A stretch of DNA of 64,000 nucleotides from Dermatemys mawii (GCA_007922305.1 ML677366.1:9700933-9764932); one strand, 5' to 3'; positions 1 through 12,496 are shown, counted from the first letter of the stretch. The notes: a model not told the origin generated them from the letters alone. Translations and numbers: made by a program.

Positions 1-1629
1 AGCAAGTTCTCAAGAGGAAAAATTCCCGAGTGAGAAGAATCCCCTACTTCTGTTGCTAGCTATCAGCTTAGCTACAATTGGCATTAAAGGGACATTCATT
101 TACAAATCAAGACCTTTGCAAATGTTAGTATCATTGATTAACAGGGGTGATTTAATGGGGCAGCAAGGTTTTTAATGAGCACAACAGCTTTTCTTCTCCT
201 ATTTATCTGACTTGCAACATATCTAAGGAAAGGACAAGAGAAAGGTCCACCATGAGCTAAGGGAAGGAGATAATAATAAAAATGATCATCAATAATTATG
301 CCTGGGCTTGAGCCACACAGATGGCTGGCTTTCCCTGCTGCCTCACATCCCAAATTCTGGCTGTGATCAGATTTGGAGTTGCACTTCAAACCTTACTCAA
401 ATCATTTAATTTGTGGTCAGCAACAACTAGCCACTTACCCATATTTTCATCATCTTGGTCTGTTCTCAAAGAACATTCCTCCCATCACAACTGTCCATGT
501 AAAATAACGAGAAGACTGTTGTCCAGTATATTTGCTAGTGTGTAATTTTATTTATTTATCATCTCCCAGGACGTTAAGGTATTGCATGCCAAGCTCTTTG
601 TGTGTGTGTGTGTACCTGTAAGTGAAACACGCAGTGAAAAATGCTTAATACTAAAATTCCCAGAGTTGATCAATACCGCTTCTCCACTATTAATTAAATC
701 CAGCATGATCAACATTTGCCGAATCATAGCTTCCTGAATGCGGTAGTTTTTTCTGTCATTGCTTATAGGTTCTGTCTTGTGTTTGTGCAGAGAAAATGAG
801 TGTTTTTCAGTAATACTGGTATATATTAGGAGTAACTCTGTTGCAATGAGTGGAGTTATAGCAATGTAAGTGAATTCAGATATAGGCCCTATGGGCTAGA
901 TATTCTGAAGATCTCTTTTCCCATTTAGGCCAGAACTGGACAGATTTTTCAAAAGTGCTGAACATCCTAGAAAGAATGGGAAAGGCAAGCAGCTAGCTGG
1001 ATGATGAATACTTGGCCTTTTCACATGGGCATCTATATGGGAGATGTTGGGCCTGCTCTCTTTTGATAAGTTATTTAAAACTAATCTTTGGATGCTTTGA
1101 TGCTATGCCGGAAACACTCTCAACCCATGTAAAGCGGTTTGCTGCTGTTGTGATCTGTGTGCAAACAGAAATGGAGCTTAAAAAAAAAGCGGCTATGGTC
1201 TTCCAAAGACATAAAACTCCTAAGCTTTTTAATGCAATTAAAGCAAATGCTGACATTATTTATAGCTAAATTACTGGCAAGGAAAACAGCTAATGACCAA
1301 ACTCCAGGCTTGTAACATTAAAAAAGAAAATCCTAAAGGGAATGATTTGTAAGGATGTGGTTAAACCTATTTATACCCTGGGTTCTATTTGTTTTACAAC
1401 CAGCGGTGCACGAACAACATGAAAGGTTATCTTTGACAAGGTTTTAGCTATTATTTTCTTCCAGTGAAATGGTATTTCTTGAGGAAAAAAAAGGTCTTCA
1501 GAACAAAATAACAATAAATCCTGATTTAGATACATAAAGCTGCCATTGATATCACATAATATCAGTGTTCTTTCTCACTCGATACAGGCGTTTTTAAGAT
1601 AAATGGTAAAACTGAACTGGAAATCCATC

Positions 1630-1800
1630 TGGCCAGCTGCCTGATCTAATGAATAACCCCACTTTGGCTCCTGCAATGTAAGCAGAAAGAGTTCTCTCCC
1701 GGCCGCTTTCGTCTGTCATGAATCTACAAGACAGCCGACATAATATCTGGGCGACAACAGCGTGCTAACAGTGCAGTGACTTCCATTTTCTTTGCTTTCT
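1630..1800. promoter_or_regulatory. candidate conserved non-coding block
   Basis: This stretch contains no repeat I recognise and is richer in mixed-composition sequence, including several CpGs (for example around 1697-1709), than the AT-rich DNA on either side. It has no convincing reading frame. That profile is typical of vertebrate conserved non-coding elements, which often act as distal enhancers. The assignment is inference; the window alone cannot show conservation. Confidence 0.22.
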
Positions 1801-2493
1801 ATTGATTTTCACTTAATAACTGGGGAAATACTAAACGTCCACCCTGAGTACCTAATAAATCCTGCCTGAGCTTTTTATTGAAGAGAATTTAATAAAAACA
1901 ACCATTGCGGCTGAGGGATTTTTCTTCTGGACAGAACATGGTGAGGTGTGGGTGGCGAAGAAGTCATTTGAATTTTATTTTATTTTTGTTAAGGACTCTT
2001 GCTCCCTTTGGGAAAGCAGTGCTATGGCTTCCAGAGGTCCTGCTTTCGCTGTTTTGTTTTCTCATTTGGAGATGGCCGTTGAATGTGTGCATGTTTTGCT
2101 TCGTGATGGCAAGGAAAGATGCTTAAAGAAACATGCCCTTTCTTCCCCTTAAACCCACCCACCAAGTCTTGCCTCTTAAATCTGATTTCAATTTTGTTAA
2201 TTGGTTGGAAGGCTCTTTAATTGCCGATAGCCACGGCTGTCAGAAACCTACAGTAACACCCTTTTTATTGTCCTGCTTTACAGCTATTTTGTGTTTGACT
2301 CTTGACACACAGGCGTGAAGATCCAGTATCAGATTGGTTGGCTACTGTAACTAAATGACATTTTAAAGTTATACGAAGTGTCAAATCTGCATCCAGTTAT
2401 GAGCCACCATGTTTTGTTTTTTAAGTTGTCCATAATGCTAATTGTTGTCTTAGAAAAACTTGGCATTTTAGTTATTACTCAAAGGTGTCTTTC

Positions 2494-2550
2494 TTTTTTT
2501 TTTTTTTATCATTTCCTGCTGCTAGCAATCACACAAGTGTGTGTGTGTAT
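2494..2550. repeat. poly-T run and short TG repeat
   Basis: An uninterrupted run of 14 T (2494-2507) is followed about 30 bp later by a short TG-rich microsatellite (around 2536-2552). A similar short TG run lies at about 599-613. These are simple repeats with no assigned role. The T run could be the remnant of a minus-strand retroposon A-tail, but I see no body attached to it. Confidence 0.7.
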
Positions 2551-2859
2551 TTGTGTGTTTCTTGAATGAGAGAGACCAAAAAAAGACTGGGACAGTATTT
2601 GTAAGTACAACACTGCTTTTTCCTTTGCACTACTTCCCAGAATGGATCTCCTAGCCAATAAACTCGACAGAGGTCCTATTATACAAAGTTGTCTATTAAA
2701 AGCATGTGACAGTTTTTATTTTAATTGACACTGAAGCAGTTTCAAAGTCACTGGGTTTAATGAACAAACAGTTTAGCATTTGTTGGCTCAAATCCTCTTA
2801 TTCCCAGCATTTCCCAGTAAAGCTAATTCTAAAGGTTGAAATTTTAAAAAGGAGAGGTG

Positions 2860-3060
2860 AGCAGAAATGTCAAGACGCTTTTATAAAATCTCTGAATCTG
2901 AAGTTTTGATCCATGTTCTGAAAACTATTCTGCCATGCAAATCAATAATAGGCTTAATTATTCATAGACATCACCACTGCTGCTCTGGGTGTGGTGTTAG
3001 GGGCCTGGCACATATAATTAAGTCATATGGGTGGAGTGTTGCACTGTTTTGGCAGTTCAT
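2860..3060. promoter_or_regulatory. candidate enhancer with octamer and homeodomain words
   Basis: The block contains a perfect octamer ATGCAAAT (2935-2942, the POU-factor site) followed 12 bp later by TAATTA (2955-2960, a core homeodomain site) and then ATTCATAG. POU plus homeodomain spacing of this kind is common in neural and developmental enhancers. The block is free of recognised repeats. One octamer is expected by chance every ~33 kb counting both strands, so the motif alone is weak support; the call rests on the combination and is inference. Confidence 0.25.
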
Positions 3061-3543
3061 CACTTATTTTTCTATGGCAGTTACTGTCTCACAACTACTT
3101 AGGGGTACAAGGATCAACAGTGTGGTTCAGAAAAGTACCCAGCTGGATGACTCTTATCCAAGCTAGGTGAAGGAACAATATTCTGTCTCGTGGTATTTTG
3201 GCACATCCACTCTGTGCTTTGGCTGGAACTAGAAATTGCAAGAGGAAGTATGAGACTATGAGATAATTAGTTTAAAAGTTAGCAAAACTTCTATGAACCC
3301 CCCAAAAGGACCATTGTCAGACAAAACTCATCTGTGTCACCTACACCTATCAACTCTATCTATCTAGATCCAGTCTATGCATTTCACCTTGTGTCTGTGT
3401 TTTATGGTTCCATCCTATACCACTGGTGGTACCATCCTATACCTATAACACTTCCACAGGACACGTTACCAAGCATTGAAAAGGACACAACTTAGGTTTG
3501 AAAAAAACAACTCCTCACAATGGCTTGGTGGAACATTTTAAGT

Positions 3544-3822
3544 CAGGGGTTCTCAAACATTTTTGGGTCACATCTGTTCACCAATCATTTTGTGGACCAA
3601 CTCCCTTCCCATACGTGCTCTCATTATGTCCCCGTGGCAACTCCAGGAAAGTAACACCATGTAGAAAAGTAGGAGAAGTGAGGTATTTAATGTGTTTGTG
3701 CTGTATATTAGTGCTGGATGCACCATTTTATTTCCATCTGCAGAACTGCATTATGTGATCAGACTGTTCTCTGTGAATGATCATGAACTACTTGTGGTCT
3801 GTGGACCATAATTTGGAAATCT
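3544..3822. mobile_element. degraded non-autonomous hAT-like element
   Basis: The left end reads CAGGGGTTCTCAAAC, the terminal repeat of a widespread family of non-autonomous hAT DNA transposons. Near the right end, at about 3795-3822, there is a degraded inverted counterpart with the 'gtctgtggacca' segment typical of the same family. No transposase is present, so movement would have needed an enzyme supplied by another element. I could not define a convincing 8-bp target duplication, and the right boundary is approximate. The family is the same as or close to the element at 47590. Confidence 0.55.
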
Positions 3823-4542
3823 TTTATTATAAATGAAAACATTTCCACAATCCTCAACAAGTTGGGAAAATGTGAGGAAATACTACCATTGACTGTGTGT
3901 AGAGTGACAAGTCAATGAATATTTTCACTCTGAAAATGTGCACCAATTAACTTTTAAAAGAAAAACAAATATATTTCAAAGTCTCAAATCTCTCTTACTT
4001 TTCCTACACTTCAAACCTGACTGACAGGAATCTGTCTGTCTCTGACTCCAATTATATTTGAAAAGACATATGTAAATTATTTGACAGGTTACAAAAATTA
4101 GCAGCAAGTTGTATTCCTAGCAAGATTGTTGTAAGCAGCAGTTCATAATTCACAATACTTCCCACTGGAATTCATGTCAGTTCTATATGTGGAGGACCCT
4201 TTAACTGGTAAGCATAAAGGTGTATTGCTATTCACCTAATGTATTCTATTGCTCAACAAAAGGTTGTTGTAGTGAGCTGTGATTGTGACAAATGATTTAC
4301 TATTAGGAACATTCTGTAATTATTGTTCGGTGGTACCACAGACCAATACATCATTAACATGATAGACGACCTTTTATATCAGCAAAAATAACTAAATTAA
4401 TAAAAATGGCTTCATTCCAAACCCTGTCAGAAAGCCAATACTCAAACCAATCAAATATCAGTGAAACCTGAAAGGGCCAGGGTTATCTTATTTTAACAAT
4501 CTTGTTGTTTATAAAATAATATTGACAAGTTCTATAGAACAT

Positions 4543-4630
4543 GGGGCCAGATCCTCAGCTGGAGTAAATTTGTGCTGTTCTAATTAAATGAATTTCTACT
4601 ACACCAGTTTACACCAGTGGAAGATCTAAT
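4543..4630. repeat. ancient palindromic dispersed repeat
   Basis: The sequence opens with GGGCCAGATCCTCAGCTGG and closes with a degraded inverted copy containing ACACCAGT and AGATCT. The result is an imperfect hairpin of about 90 bp. Related hairpins with a central 'gaagtcaatgg' occur at 8363, 37811, 44493 and 60050. I remember this as an old family shared by turtles, crocodilians and birds. It has no coding content; its origin is uncertain but may be an old MITE. Confidence 0.55.
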
Positions 4631-4819
4631 ACGCAGGGTGAGTTTGCTGTTGCTATGCTTTGTTTTGGTTGGTTTGTTGTACTTTTTGAGTGTAAATTCA
4701 GACCAACAGTGATAGTAATTTTTATGAGGTGGATTGCTGCCTGCTAGGAACTGGACTAAGAACATCAACTTATTTCATATAGGACATCAAACAACCTGCA
4801 AATGGTAAAAAATGTTAAT

Positions 4820-4868
4820 GACCCTCTACCTGGGAAGGGATTGAACCAGTGACCTTGAGGTGAAAGCA
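4820..4868 (-). repeat. possible tRNA-derived SINE fragment
   Basis: Read on the minus strand, this segment contains GGTTCAATCCC, close to the RNA polymerase III B box of tRNA genes. Just upstream is a 'cacctcaaggtcact' segment. A full cloverleaf or A box is not visible, so it is at most the 3' half of an old tRNA-related SINE head. A chance match is possible. Confidence 0.25.
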
Positions 4869-5229
4869 TCCCTGGGAAGGTACATTCACATGTGTAAGTA
4901 GTAGTTATTCACTATTGGCATTTCTTTTCTCTCTTGCCTTTTATTTTGCTCCACCTCCCCACACTTATTATTGTGATCACAATACTAGCAAATTTCAGCA
5001 GCTGCAGAGAGAAGTTCAAGCAGTGACCTCCAGACACTGATGATATCATCAGACTATGCTCAGCATTTTTCACTCTGAACCCGCACTCCTCTGTGACGGT
5101 TGGTTATTTGCTCCAACCTCTCTCACCTTTCTTTGTCTTCGCACCTAGTTAATCCCTTCCTAACATAACCCACTGAAAGAGTTAAAATATATCAAAACAA
5201 AACAAAAATCAAGAAACTGAAATGATACA

Positions 5230-5312
5230 TTTCAGAGTAGCAGCCGTGTTAGTCTGTATCCGTAAAAAGAAAAGGAGAATTTGTGGTTACAAATACTCCT
5301 GTTCTTTTAACC
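5230..5312. repeat. sauropsid dispersed repeat, TTTCAGAGTAGCAGCC type
   Basis: The segment begins TTTCAGAGTAGCAGCCGTG and continues 'ttagtctgtatccg', a head I remember as one of the commonest dispersed sequences in turtle genomes. The following 50 bp are internally inverted: 'aagaaaaggag' is mirrored by 'ctcctgttctttt'. The copy is short and lacks the usual middle, so it is a collapsed or deleted member. It is related to the elements at 12521 and 19580. Confidence 0.65.
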
Positions 5313-5370
5313 TGACATGATTCATTCTGTTGGTATGCTCTATCCCTTTCTCTACCCACTGTTTACCCTT

Positions 5371-5495
5371 TTTAGGTTGTTAGCGCCTTGGGATAGGAAC
5401 TCACAGTCTAACTGTGTTTGTACAGTGCCCAGAACAATCAGGCCCTGTTTTTAGTAATCTGCCGGCACTCCCATAATAAATATGAGAATAATAAT
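5371..5495 (+). repeat. MIR-like SINE, 3' portion
   Basis: The segment carries the block 'ttgggataggaactcac', then 'gtgtttgtacagtgccc' and 'agaacaatcaggccctg', ending in AATAA-rich sequence. This order matches the 3' part of the fuller copy at 28771-29060. The tRNA-like head is absent. It is an old, inactive retroposon. Confidence 0.55.
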
Positions 5496-5499
5496 ACTT

Positions 5500-8360
5500 G
5501 TATGGATCACAAAATGCTACATAACACCTGGTGTGGATCACTTGAGCCTAATAAATTCTTGGGATATAGTCCCACTGATTTATAAACTAGAAAATCAGAA
5601 ATCAACTTAAAAATGTTCAAAGTCAGTGTGTTCCAATGGATAAGGAACTGGATGGTGAGTACTGTAGAGACCTGGTATGCTGTGTACTTTAGTCATGTCA
5701 CTTCTCTTCACCTCTGTAAAAGGTAGTAATGCCTTTGTCCTCCTTATCTACTGTGTTGGGACATCAACAGAGGGAAAGCACTAGATAAGCTAAATGTGAT
5801 TCATGTGATTTACTCAGCTACACAGTGAAATGAAATCTCTGTAGAGCAAAATATTTTTTTTTTGTCAAATTATATTTAAAGTTATATATTTAACAGCACC
5901 ACGAGAACTAAGGTTATGTAGTTGTTTCCAGCATATAAACTATATTTAGCAGTTGGCTTCTCTCTAAGTTTAGAAGAACCCAGCTTGATATTTAAAAATA
6001 ACATTTTGGTAAGATTTTTCTCCATAATTTGGACAACACTATTTTTTTTAAATAACTGAGTTTAAAATGAAAATCATTTTCTGTTCATATACAGAAAATT
6101 TTATGGAGTAATTTTAAGCATTACAAGAGTGTTGTGAATAAGGAGTGTCCATTAATTTCAAGATGTCATATGAAAATGTCTATGGAAAAATCATTTGTAG
6201 TGACAAACATTTTTTAAAAAATATCTAGATAGTCTTGTATTGCATCCCATACAGTAATGGGCTTTCAGTTCACAGCCAGGTAATTAAACTGACTAGCAAG
6301 TTCTACCCTACTTTTATTGCTGCAGATGAGCTTTATTGAGCAACATCATAAAATGCTGTACATAAATGATGTAAATAAATGATTTTTAATATTCTTTTGT
6401 TTTTAATAAAATAAGATGTTATTAGTAGCACATATAAGGAAAATAGTTGAAATACCTAATTTTAATGTAACATTGTCCCTCTTAAGAGCTATCGTTTCCT
6501 GGTATCCTCTCATATTTCAAGTTCAAATACATCATTTGTATAAGAAGATTTGTTTCATCGTGACTTGTGCAAGTAGTACACCCCACCTTGTCCATCTTGA
6601 ATCAATTAATCAATCACCCTCATTAATGGAGTCTGTAGAAAGAAAGAAAAGCTTATACAGGAGTTTACAAGAGGGTATAAGTAGCCAGGAATAGAGTAAA
6701 CTGGATGTTGTCATCGGAGAAATCTCCAGTATAAAATCTCTTGTAAGGGATTGGACAGCATGACCTGGCAGAAGCCTCTTCTCCTTTGTCTCCTTGGCTC
6801 CTGTTTTTTGTTGTCATGCCAGGAGACACCAGGGTTGAGCTCTAGAAGTAACCTTGACTTTACCTCTTATGAGGAGGTCAGACGAATGGAGACCTTTTCT
6901 AGTTCTGGCAGTTGAATTGTCACACTAAACTGCTACCACCTGATTTTTTTTTTTAAAGTCACTTCTATCAGATATAAGTTATCTATGGAAATCTGTTCTG
7001 GCTATTACCATATTCAAATTCCCATCCTGCAAGAGTTAAGAAGCTCTTACCCAACTATTTTCCTCACTTACTATACAAGCCCCGAGTCCTGATTAATATG
7101 ATGCCCTAACTTAGTGTGAATGTTGGACACTAGACATTAGCTTCACAAAAAGTCTTGAGGCTACACTTAGCCTGAAAAAGTGTAACTCTGAACTGGAAAT
7201 AGAGAGAACCTACAGCAAAATGTAAATGTGAGCTTGTCTAATTGAGAAGGTGAAGATATGCTTTGTAAAGAAAAGCACAGAACAACCTCTAGAGTCATGG
7301 GCCTTTTTACAGTGGAACAGTTGGGGTGCAAAAATGAGGTTTCTTTGTAACAAGGTTTCTAAGAGAGAGAATTCTAAAATTAGTAAAAAAATATAATGTA
7401 TTTGACATTATAAAATAAAGCAAAAAGTAGACAGACTATTTCAGGCTAGGGAAGCAATTCCACACACACACATCCCCTCAGCAATGAGTTAGAAAAAGGC
7501 AAGCCGTGTTTTCAAGCTTTTTCTTGGTACTTGTACATGGATCTTATTAATTATTGCAGTTCTGTAGATAGATCCTTATCTCCAGGAACTCAGTCACAAG
7601 GAGGTATTCTTGGTCCAGTTCTTCTAGATCACAGCTATCCTTCTTCCCAGCAGTTCTTTTCTTTTAAATTGTTTTCAAAGTTAAAGGTTGGCTTGGATTA
7701 TTTTAGGCTTCATCTTTTCTACATTGGCCCTATCTGAAAGGAAGAAGTTTGCCCTTGAAAGAGAGTTAAACAGCTATGATTCAGTGAGTTGGAAGAATTG
7801 CAGGATGCTGATTGTCTGAAATTGTGCCTCCCCCTGGACTGGTCAAGTTTCCTTCCTTCTGGTCTGACCAAATCATTAAGAAGTTAGTCAATTCCCTTAA
7901 GGTTGCTTCCAAGGAATCCCAAAAAAGGAAATACCAAGCCCTGGAAAGGTAATTTACCTAGATAGGATTTGAAAAGCAAGGTTCTCAGCTGAGGGAGAAA
8001 ATCCAAGATCCCATCTGGCTGTGGAAATGCAACTCCATAAGCTCCTTATACCTTTAGTTAACAACCTGAGGAATTTCAGAGAGGTGACCCTATAAAAACC
8101 CAAAGTACTCAGAGACCCATAAATGATTTCATCTACCCTGCTTCAGTTCCAGAAGCATTATAATTTTCTCTAAAAATTAGTTGAGGGGCAAAAAATCCTT
8201 AAAAAAGCCCAATTTGAAATGGTTTGAATCCCAATCCATACATCGTATCCTGCAATGGAATCTATTTTGGACTTAATGGAGACAGAGCCAGGAGGAAAAG
8301 TCAGCTACAATATAGACATGCTTTTAGAAACTAATTGTAACTTGTTTCTGTTGTTCTCAA
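5500..8360. other. unique AT-rich DNA, nothing recognised
   Basis: This stretch holds homopolymer A/T runs and short chance frames only. There is no recognisable repeat, exon or RNA gene. The words 'agttgaggggcaaaaaat' near 8180 recur at 15566 (see findings). Confidence 0.55.
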
Positions 8361-8362
8361 GG

Positions 8363-8432
8363 GACTGGATCATTGGCTAGCACAAATGGGCATAGTTCCA
8401 ATGACTTCAACTACACTGATTTACACCAGTTC
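8363..8432. repeat. palindromic dispersed repeat fragment
   Basis: Contains 'ggatcattggctagcacaaa', 'catagttccaatgacttcaa' and 'ctacactgatttacaccagt', the arm and centre words of the hairpin family seen at 4543 and 60050. It is degraded and its boundaries are approximate. Confidence 0.4.
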
Positions 8433-9679
8433 AAAATATTTCCCTAAGTCTGGTATAATAGTTCATCCATTAAGACTGTTCCTCGTGGGACGTTTAGAAT
8501 GAGTAAAGGTAACATCATGTAGCCCTGAAAAATAGGGTGTAGAGAGGTGAGAGGGTGTAGTAGGAAATGTAGTTTGGAGACCTATAGTTCGAACAACTTA
8601 TACTGAAAGTTGTGAAGTGGAAGGCAGATCCTGAAACTGATTAGTCCTGTGGTCAGAAAGAGCTGCCACTTTCTGCTACAGCTCAGGAAAAAGACAGCAT
8701 GGAAAACTCAGGATGCCACTGCATGCCCAAACAGGGAGGAAGATCTACTGCCTTGGCATGCAAGTGGTGGGACCTGATTCTTCAGATCACTTGCAATGAG
8801 TCAGGTCAGTACTATTTGCCTGCATTAGGGTTTTCAGGATTGATTTGTTAGTGGATAGGAGGATAACATTTTGTTCAGCGTGAAACACACTTTATTCTGA
8901 ACTTTAGGTTACATTGTGACGTTAAAGATATAGCTGTCTCCTGCAAGACAACAGGCCTCCAACTTGTACCGCTGCAAGACAAAGATGTCTGATTACTTAA
9001 GCTCTACTTGAAATTAAATTCCAGCCTCAGGAGAATTTGATAATAAGTGCGTTTAGGGAAGAAGTTTCTTTCATGGACACAAACATGATTGCAGCCTGGT
9101 TTTATGGCAATATATTCATAGGATAATCTGCCAAGCCTGATATATTCTCTCTTTTGCTGCTATACTCGTAGCTTTCAGGAGTCACCTTCTTTATAGATTC
9201 AAATTTATTTCAAGCGCAGACAAAGTGAGTATAGCCTTCTCTTCTTTCTGTGAGATCTAGCTTGGAGGTGCAGCCCTGCAGTGGGAGAAGTGGAGAGCTG
9301 CCCTACCTGGAGAGCACTCTCCGGGGCAAAATACACTTACTGCTGTAAACCTCTGTAGGGTACAACTTACTTTCCTCCTTTAGCCATGGAGCTCTGACAA
9401 CCAGTGCATAGAGGAGGGCAAATATAGAGCCGCCTTGGGGGGGACCATGTGCTCCAAAGGAGGAGAGAGGGAAGTAGTGTCAGTGTTTCCTTAAACACTG
9501 GGACCGCAATTCTGCCTGCATCTTTTGAGAATCATGCAAAGTGAGGGAAGCTGCTTATTTTGCCCTAGTTCCTAACCGCATACCCCAGTAAGGGTCAGGC
9601 AGAGCCTGACACATGAGAAAAGTAGCGTCCGTGAAGTTGAGATTACAGAAAAATCTTAATATTCACTAATGAAGTTAAA

Positions 9680-9842
9680 TGGTGATAGTAATGCTTGGCA
9701 TTTATACAGTCCTGACCACTCCATTATTTCAAAGCAGCTTAAAATCATTAAGGGTTTAATCTCACAACACCCACGTGAAAAGGGTAAGTGTAATTTTAAA
9801 GTTGGGAAAAAGGAGGCCCAGAGAGATTAATGGGTTTCCACT
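9680..9842. repeat. old L3/MIR-type retroposon fragment
   Basis: The sequence has the tail phrases of an ancient amniote retroposon: 'gcatttatacag', 'aaagcagcttaaaatcatta', 'ctcacaacaccc' and then 'aaaaaggaggcccagagaga'. Phrases of this kind (low-number exon-free 'aggcccagagag' tails) recur in old LINE and SINE 3' ends. The copy is heavily diverged and the exact family is uncertain. Confidence 0.45.
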
Positions 9843-9977
9843 TAGCCTTCCTCTCTGTGGGTGTAGTTTTGCTCCCATGTTTTGATGCCCATAATTAATT
9901 TCAGGCATGAATATTAGTCACTATTGTATCTGCTGCCTCTATTTTACCTTCATCTGAAACCAGATAGCACTGAAATA

Positions 9978-10082
9978 TAATAATAATTAATCTCTAGTAT
10001 TTATTAGATAGGCCACTGCATCCACAGATATCAAAGTACTTTAAAAGGTGAGCAGATTTTATTACCTGTATTTTACAGAGAG
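9978..10082. repeat. old L3/MIR-type retroposon fragment, second copy
   Basis: The phrases 'agtatttattagataggcc', 'atcaaagtactttaaaagg' and 'ttattacctgtattttacag' repeat the order seen at 9680-9842. It is therefore a second fragment of the same or a related old retroposon about 130 bp further on. It may be the other half of one split insertion. Confidence 0.45.
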
Positions 10083-10809
10083 TGGATCATAACACTGCAA
10101 ATATCAGGAACAGAATTGTCTTCGAAGTATTTGTAGCTTTGAAGGCTCCAAGCAGGGGCTGGAAATCGCATGCTAAAGGATGTTCTAGTGAAATTTCTAG
10201 CCACCTCCTAGAAAATAAAGATAAGCAACCAAGCCTACTGAGGTTTGCCTAGCCTTGATTTCTATTATTTTACATTAATTGTAAGGAAAAGAGAAAGAAA
10301 GTCAGCGAAGAACTCATTGGAGTTTTGCTTGTGGCCAAGTTCTTCTATCAGCCATTTATGGTGCAATCTTCATTAAAGGGAGTACAGTACAATTTTTAGA
10401 ACTATGTTTGCATTCAGTGATTCTTCTCCTTGTCCGGCTGGCCTAACTGCAAAGACTGAGACCTGCTGGAACTGTACTGAAGACAGTGCCCAAAACAGTT
10501 TACACTTCTATGGCTAGAGAAACAGCATAAGTGACCAAGAACAAATCTGCATTGATATAAATGTAACTAGAGTTTACAGTCTCTGGTTATACAGGTTAAA
10601 ATAACATGGGACTATTGTTTGTCTCCACAGTTGTTATCACCTCTGAATGACACACAATTTCTTTATAGGTAAAGCTTTTTTTTAAAAAAAAATAAATACA
10701 CAGCATCTTTAAATAGAATTGAATGTTCTGTGACTTTAAATGAAAGCTCCACTGTTGTTGGGCAAATAAATTTAAACCACTTAACATGGCAGAGAAGGTC
10801 AAGAAAGCT

Positions 10810-11060
10810 TATTATAGTGATCATAGCGTTACAGCTATTGCGATTGACCGCTGCTCTTTGGAATCACCAATAATCAGAGGCCGCAAGCTGTGTTTGCAGA
10901 GAAAGGTCATCATTCATTTTTTTCAGAGCATTAATATCTTTTGTTTGTTTGGCTCAACATGAAACAGGAATCGATAGAGGTAATTCACAGAGCAATTAGC
11001 CCCTCATCTGTCAAATGGTGTCTGGGTGTATTTAGCAAAGAGACCTTTGGAAAGGTTTAA
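10810..11060. promoter_or_regulatory. candidate conserved non-coding block
   Basis: This is repeat-free sequence of balanced composition. It includes CpGs, a CCAATAATCA word (about 10868-10877), ATTAATAT (about 10930) and ATCGAT (about 10971). The adjoining DNA is AT-rich and has more simple sequence. There is no plausible exon. I class it as a candidate distal regulatory element by composition only. Confidence 0.25.
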
Positions 11061-11678
11061 AAAGGAGGAAAGTGGCTGTACAATCAACAATTTATATTTT
11101 CTACATGACACACTGTGTATGTATCTGTGAAAAGGAGGGACCTTGGGACTAAAAAAATATACATAAAACATGCTGTAAATCTGCACTCAGGCTGTGCAAA
11201 CTTGCAGCGAGATGGAGTGTTATTAACGGCTTTGGAAAAGTTTTTGTACCACCCTCATGGTGGATAGCTATTTTCTATCCACGTGGCAGATACTCAGACA
11301 CAAGTTAGATAGCTGTCCATATGCTGGTCAGATAAAATGCATTAATGGGACTGACAGAAAGTAAACAAACAAAATACAGGCAGATCATAAGTGTCTTTGC
11401 TAGCCCTAGTATTACAGTTCTGTGTAGCCCATTTACCTATTACTCTGCAAGGTAATTCAGAGCCAGGCTGCTGCATATATCCAAACTGGCTAATCCAAAT
11501 CCAATCCAGGGTAAGGTCCATTGACATAAGCATCTTTACCCTTACCTCCAAAGCTTGTACAAAGGATTTATTTCTTGGACTTTCCAATTGTGCTACCTGC
11601 TATTTGTTCATTTCTCAAATTTGAGAGAAGCTGTTTTTATAGCACAAACATCTATAGTGCTAATTTAACAGCTAGGGC

Positions 11679-11809
11679 AGGGATAAGCAACTTTCAGCAC
11701 AAGGCCTGCCAGGGTAAGCTCCCTGGCAGGCCGGGATGGTTTGTTTACCAGCCATATCCGCAGGTTTGGCCAATCACGGCTCCCACTCGCCATGGTTTGC
11801 CGCTTCAGA
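11679..11809 (+). mobile_element. truncated hAT-like MITE
   Basis: The left end is CAGGGATAAGCAACTTTCAG, followed by 'ggcctgccagggtaagc', 'ctggcaggccgggatggttt', 'ccgcaggtttggcc' and 'cacggctcccactcgcc'. These phrases in this order match a GC-rich non-autonomous element I remember as abundant in turtles. The element stops at about 11809 without a matching right terminal repeat, so the right part is missing. Confidence 0.65.
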
Positions 11810-12122
11810 AGTAGTCTCCAAAATTCAGATACTTAACCAAATCCTATCCAGACTGTTTTAGGGTCTTGTCCCCACAATTCTGAACTTGAACTACCACAAC
11901 CATAGCCTTTGTTGCAGTAGTTTGTCACGTTTTGTCTCAATGACATGTCTATGTCAGAAAGTACAGAATTTGTGAAAATGAATATCTATAATGTGCCTCA
12001 AGTTTTGTTAATTTATAAGTATGGTAAAAAATAACCATTTTTTCCCCCAAAACTCTAAGTTGCTTTTCAATTTGAGGTGCATTTTTATGTAATATATATT
12101 CATTTGCTCCAATTTTATACTG

Positions 12123-12496
12123 GTCTCAGTGAATTTACCAGAGGACATGTGTTCACATTATAATAAACACCACTGTCATTCAACAGAATTTGAGATGCAT
12201 TTTTGATATTGAAATCTTGCTCCAAGTTTTTGCCATTTATGAATTTCTCTCAAGCAGTGTTTTCAACTCTTCAGTAACATTGACATTTTTTTTTTTAAAA
12301 AAAAGGCCTGTTTTTGATGAATAACCATTTTGTTAAAAAATTCACTCAACTATTGGCATGTAAGTTACTAGCTCTTGATCTCCAAAATGACATATTTAAT
12401 GAGTGAGAGAAAATCATAATTGAGTTAAATTTGCTCGTCTCAATCAATTTTACCAGGGGATATGTTTTCATATTACAATAAATGCCACTACCATTG
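12123..12496. repeat. degenerate direct duplication
   Basis: Two segments of about 59 bp, 12123-12180 and 12437-12496, align at roughly 80 percent. Both start GTCTCA and share an 'accagrgga' word, then 'atgtk', 'ttcayatta', 'yaataaa' and 'gtcatt/accatt'. A shared 'aataaccattttt' word also occurs upstream of each, at about 12029 and 12320. The block therefore looks like an old tandem duplication with a period near 300 bp. The family is not recognised. Confidence 0.5.

Larger units (their letters stand above)
1..3540. other. mostly unique AT-rich DNA
   Basis: Apart from the simple repeats and two candidate blocks listed separately, I see no gene or recognisable transposon here. Short open frames are present but none has a domain or an exon-like context. 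Confidence 0.6.

Noticed and set aside
4820..4868. minus-strand tRNA gene
   Set aside because: A B-box-like word is present, but there is no A box or cloverleaf; kept only as a possible SINE fragment.
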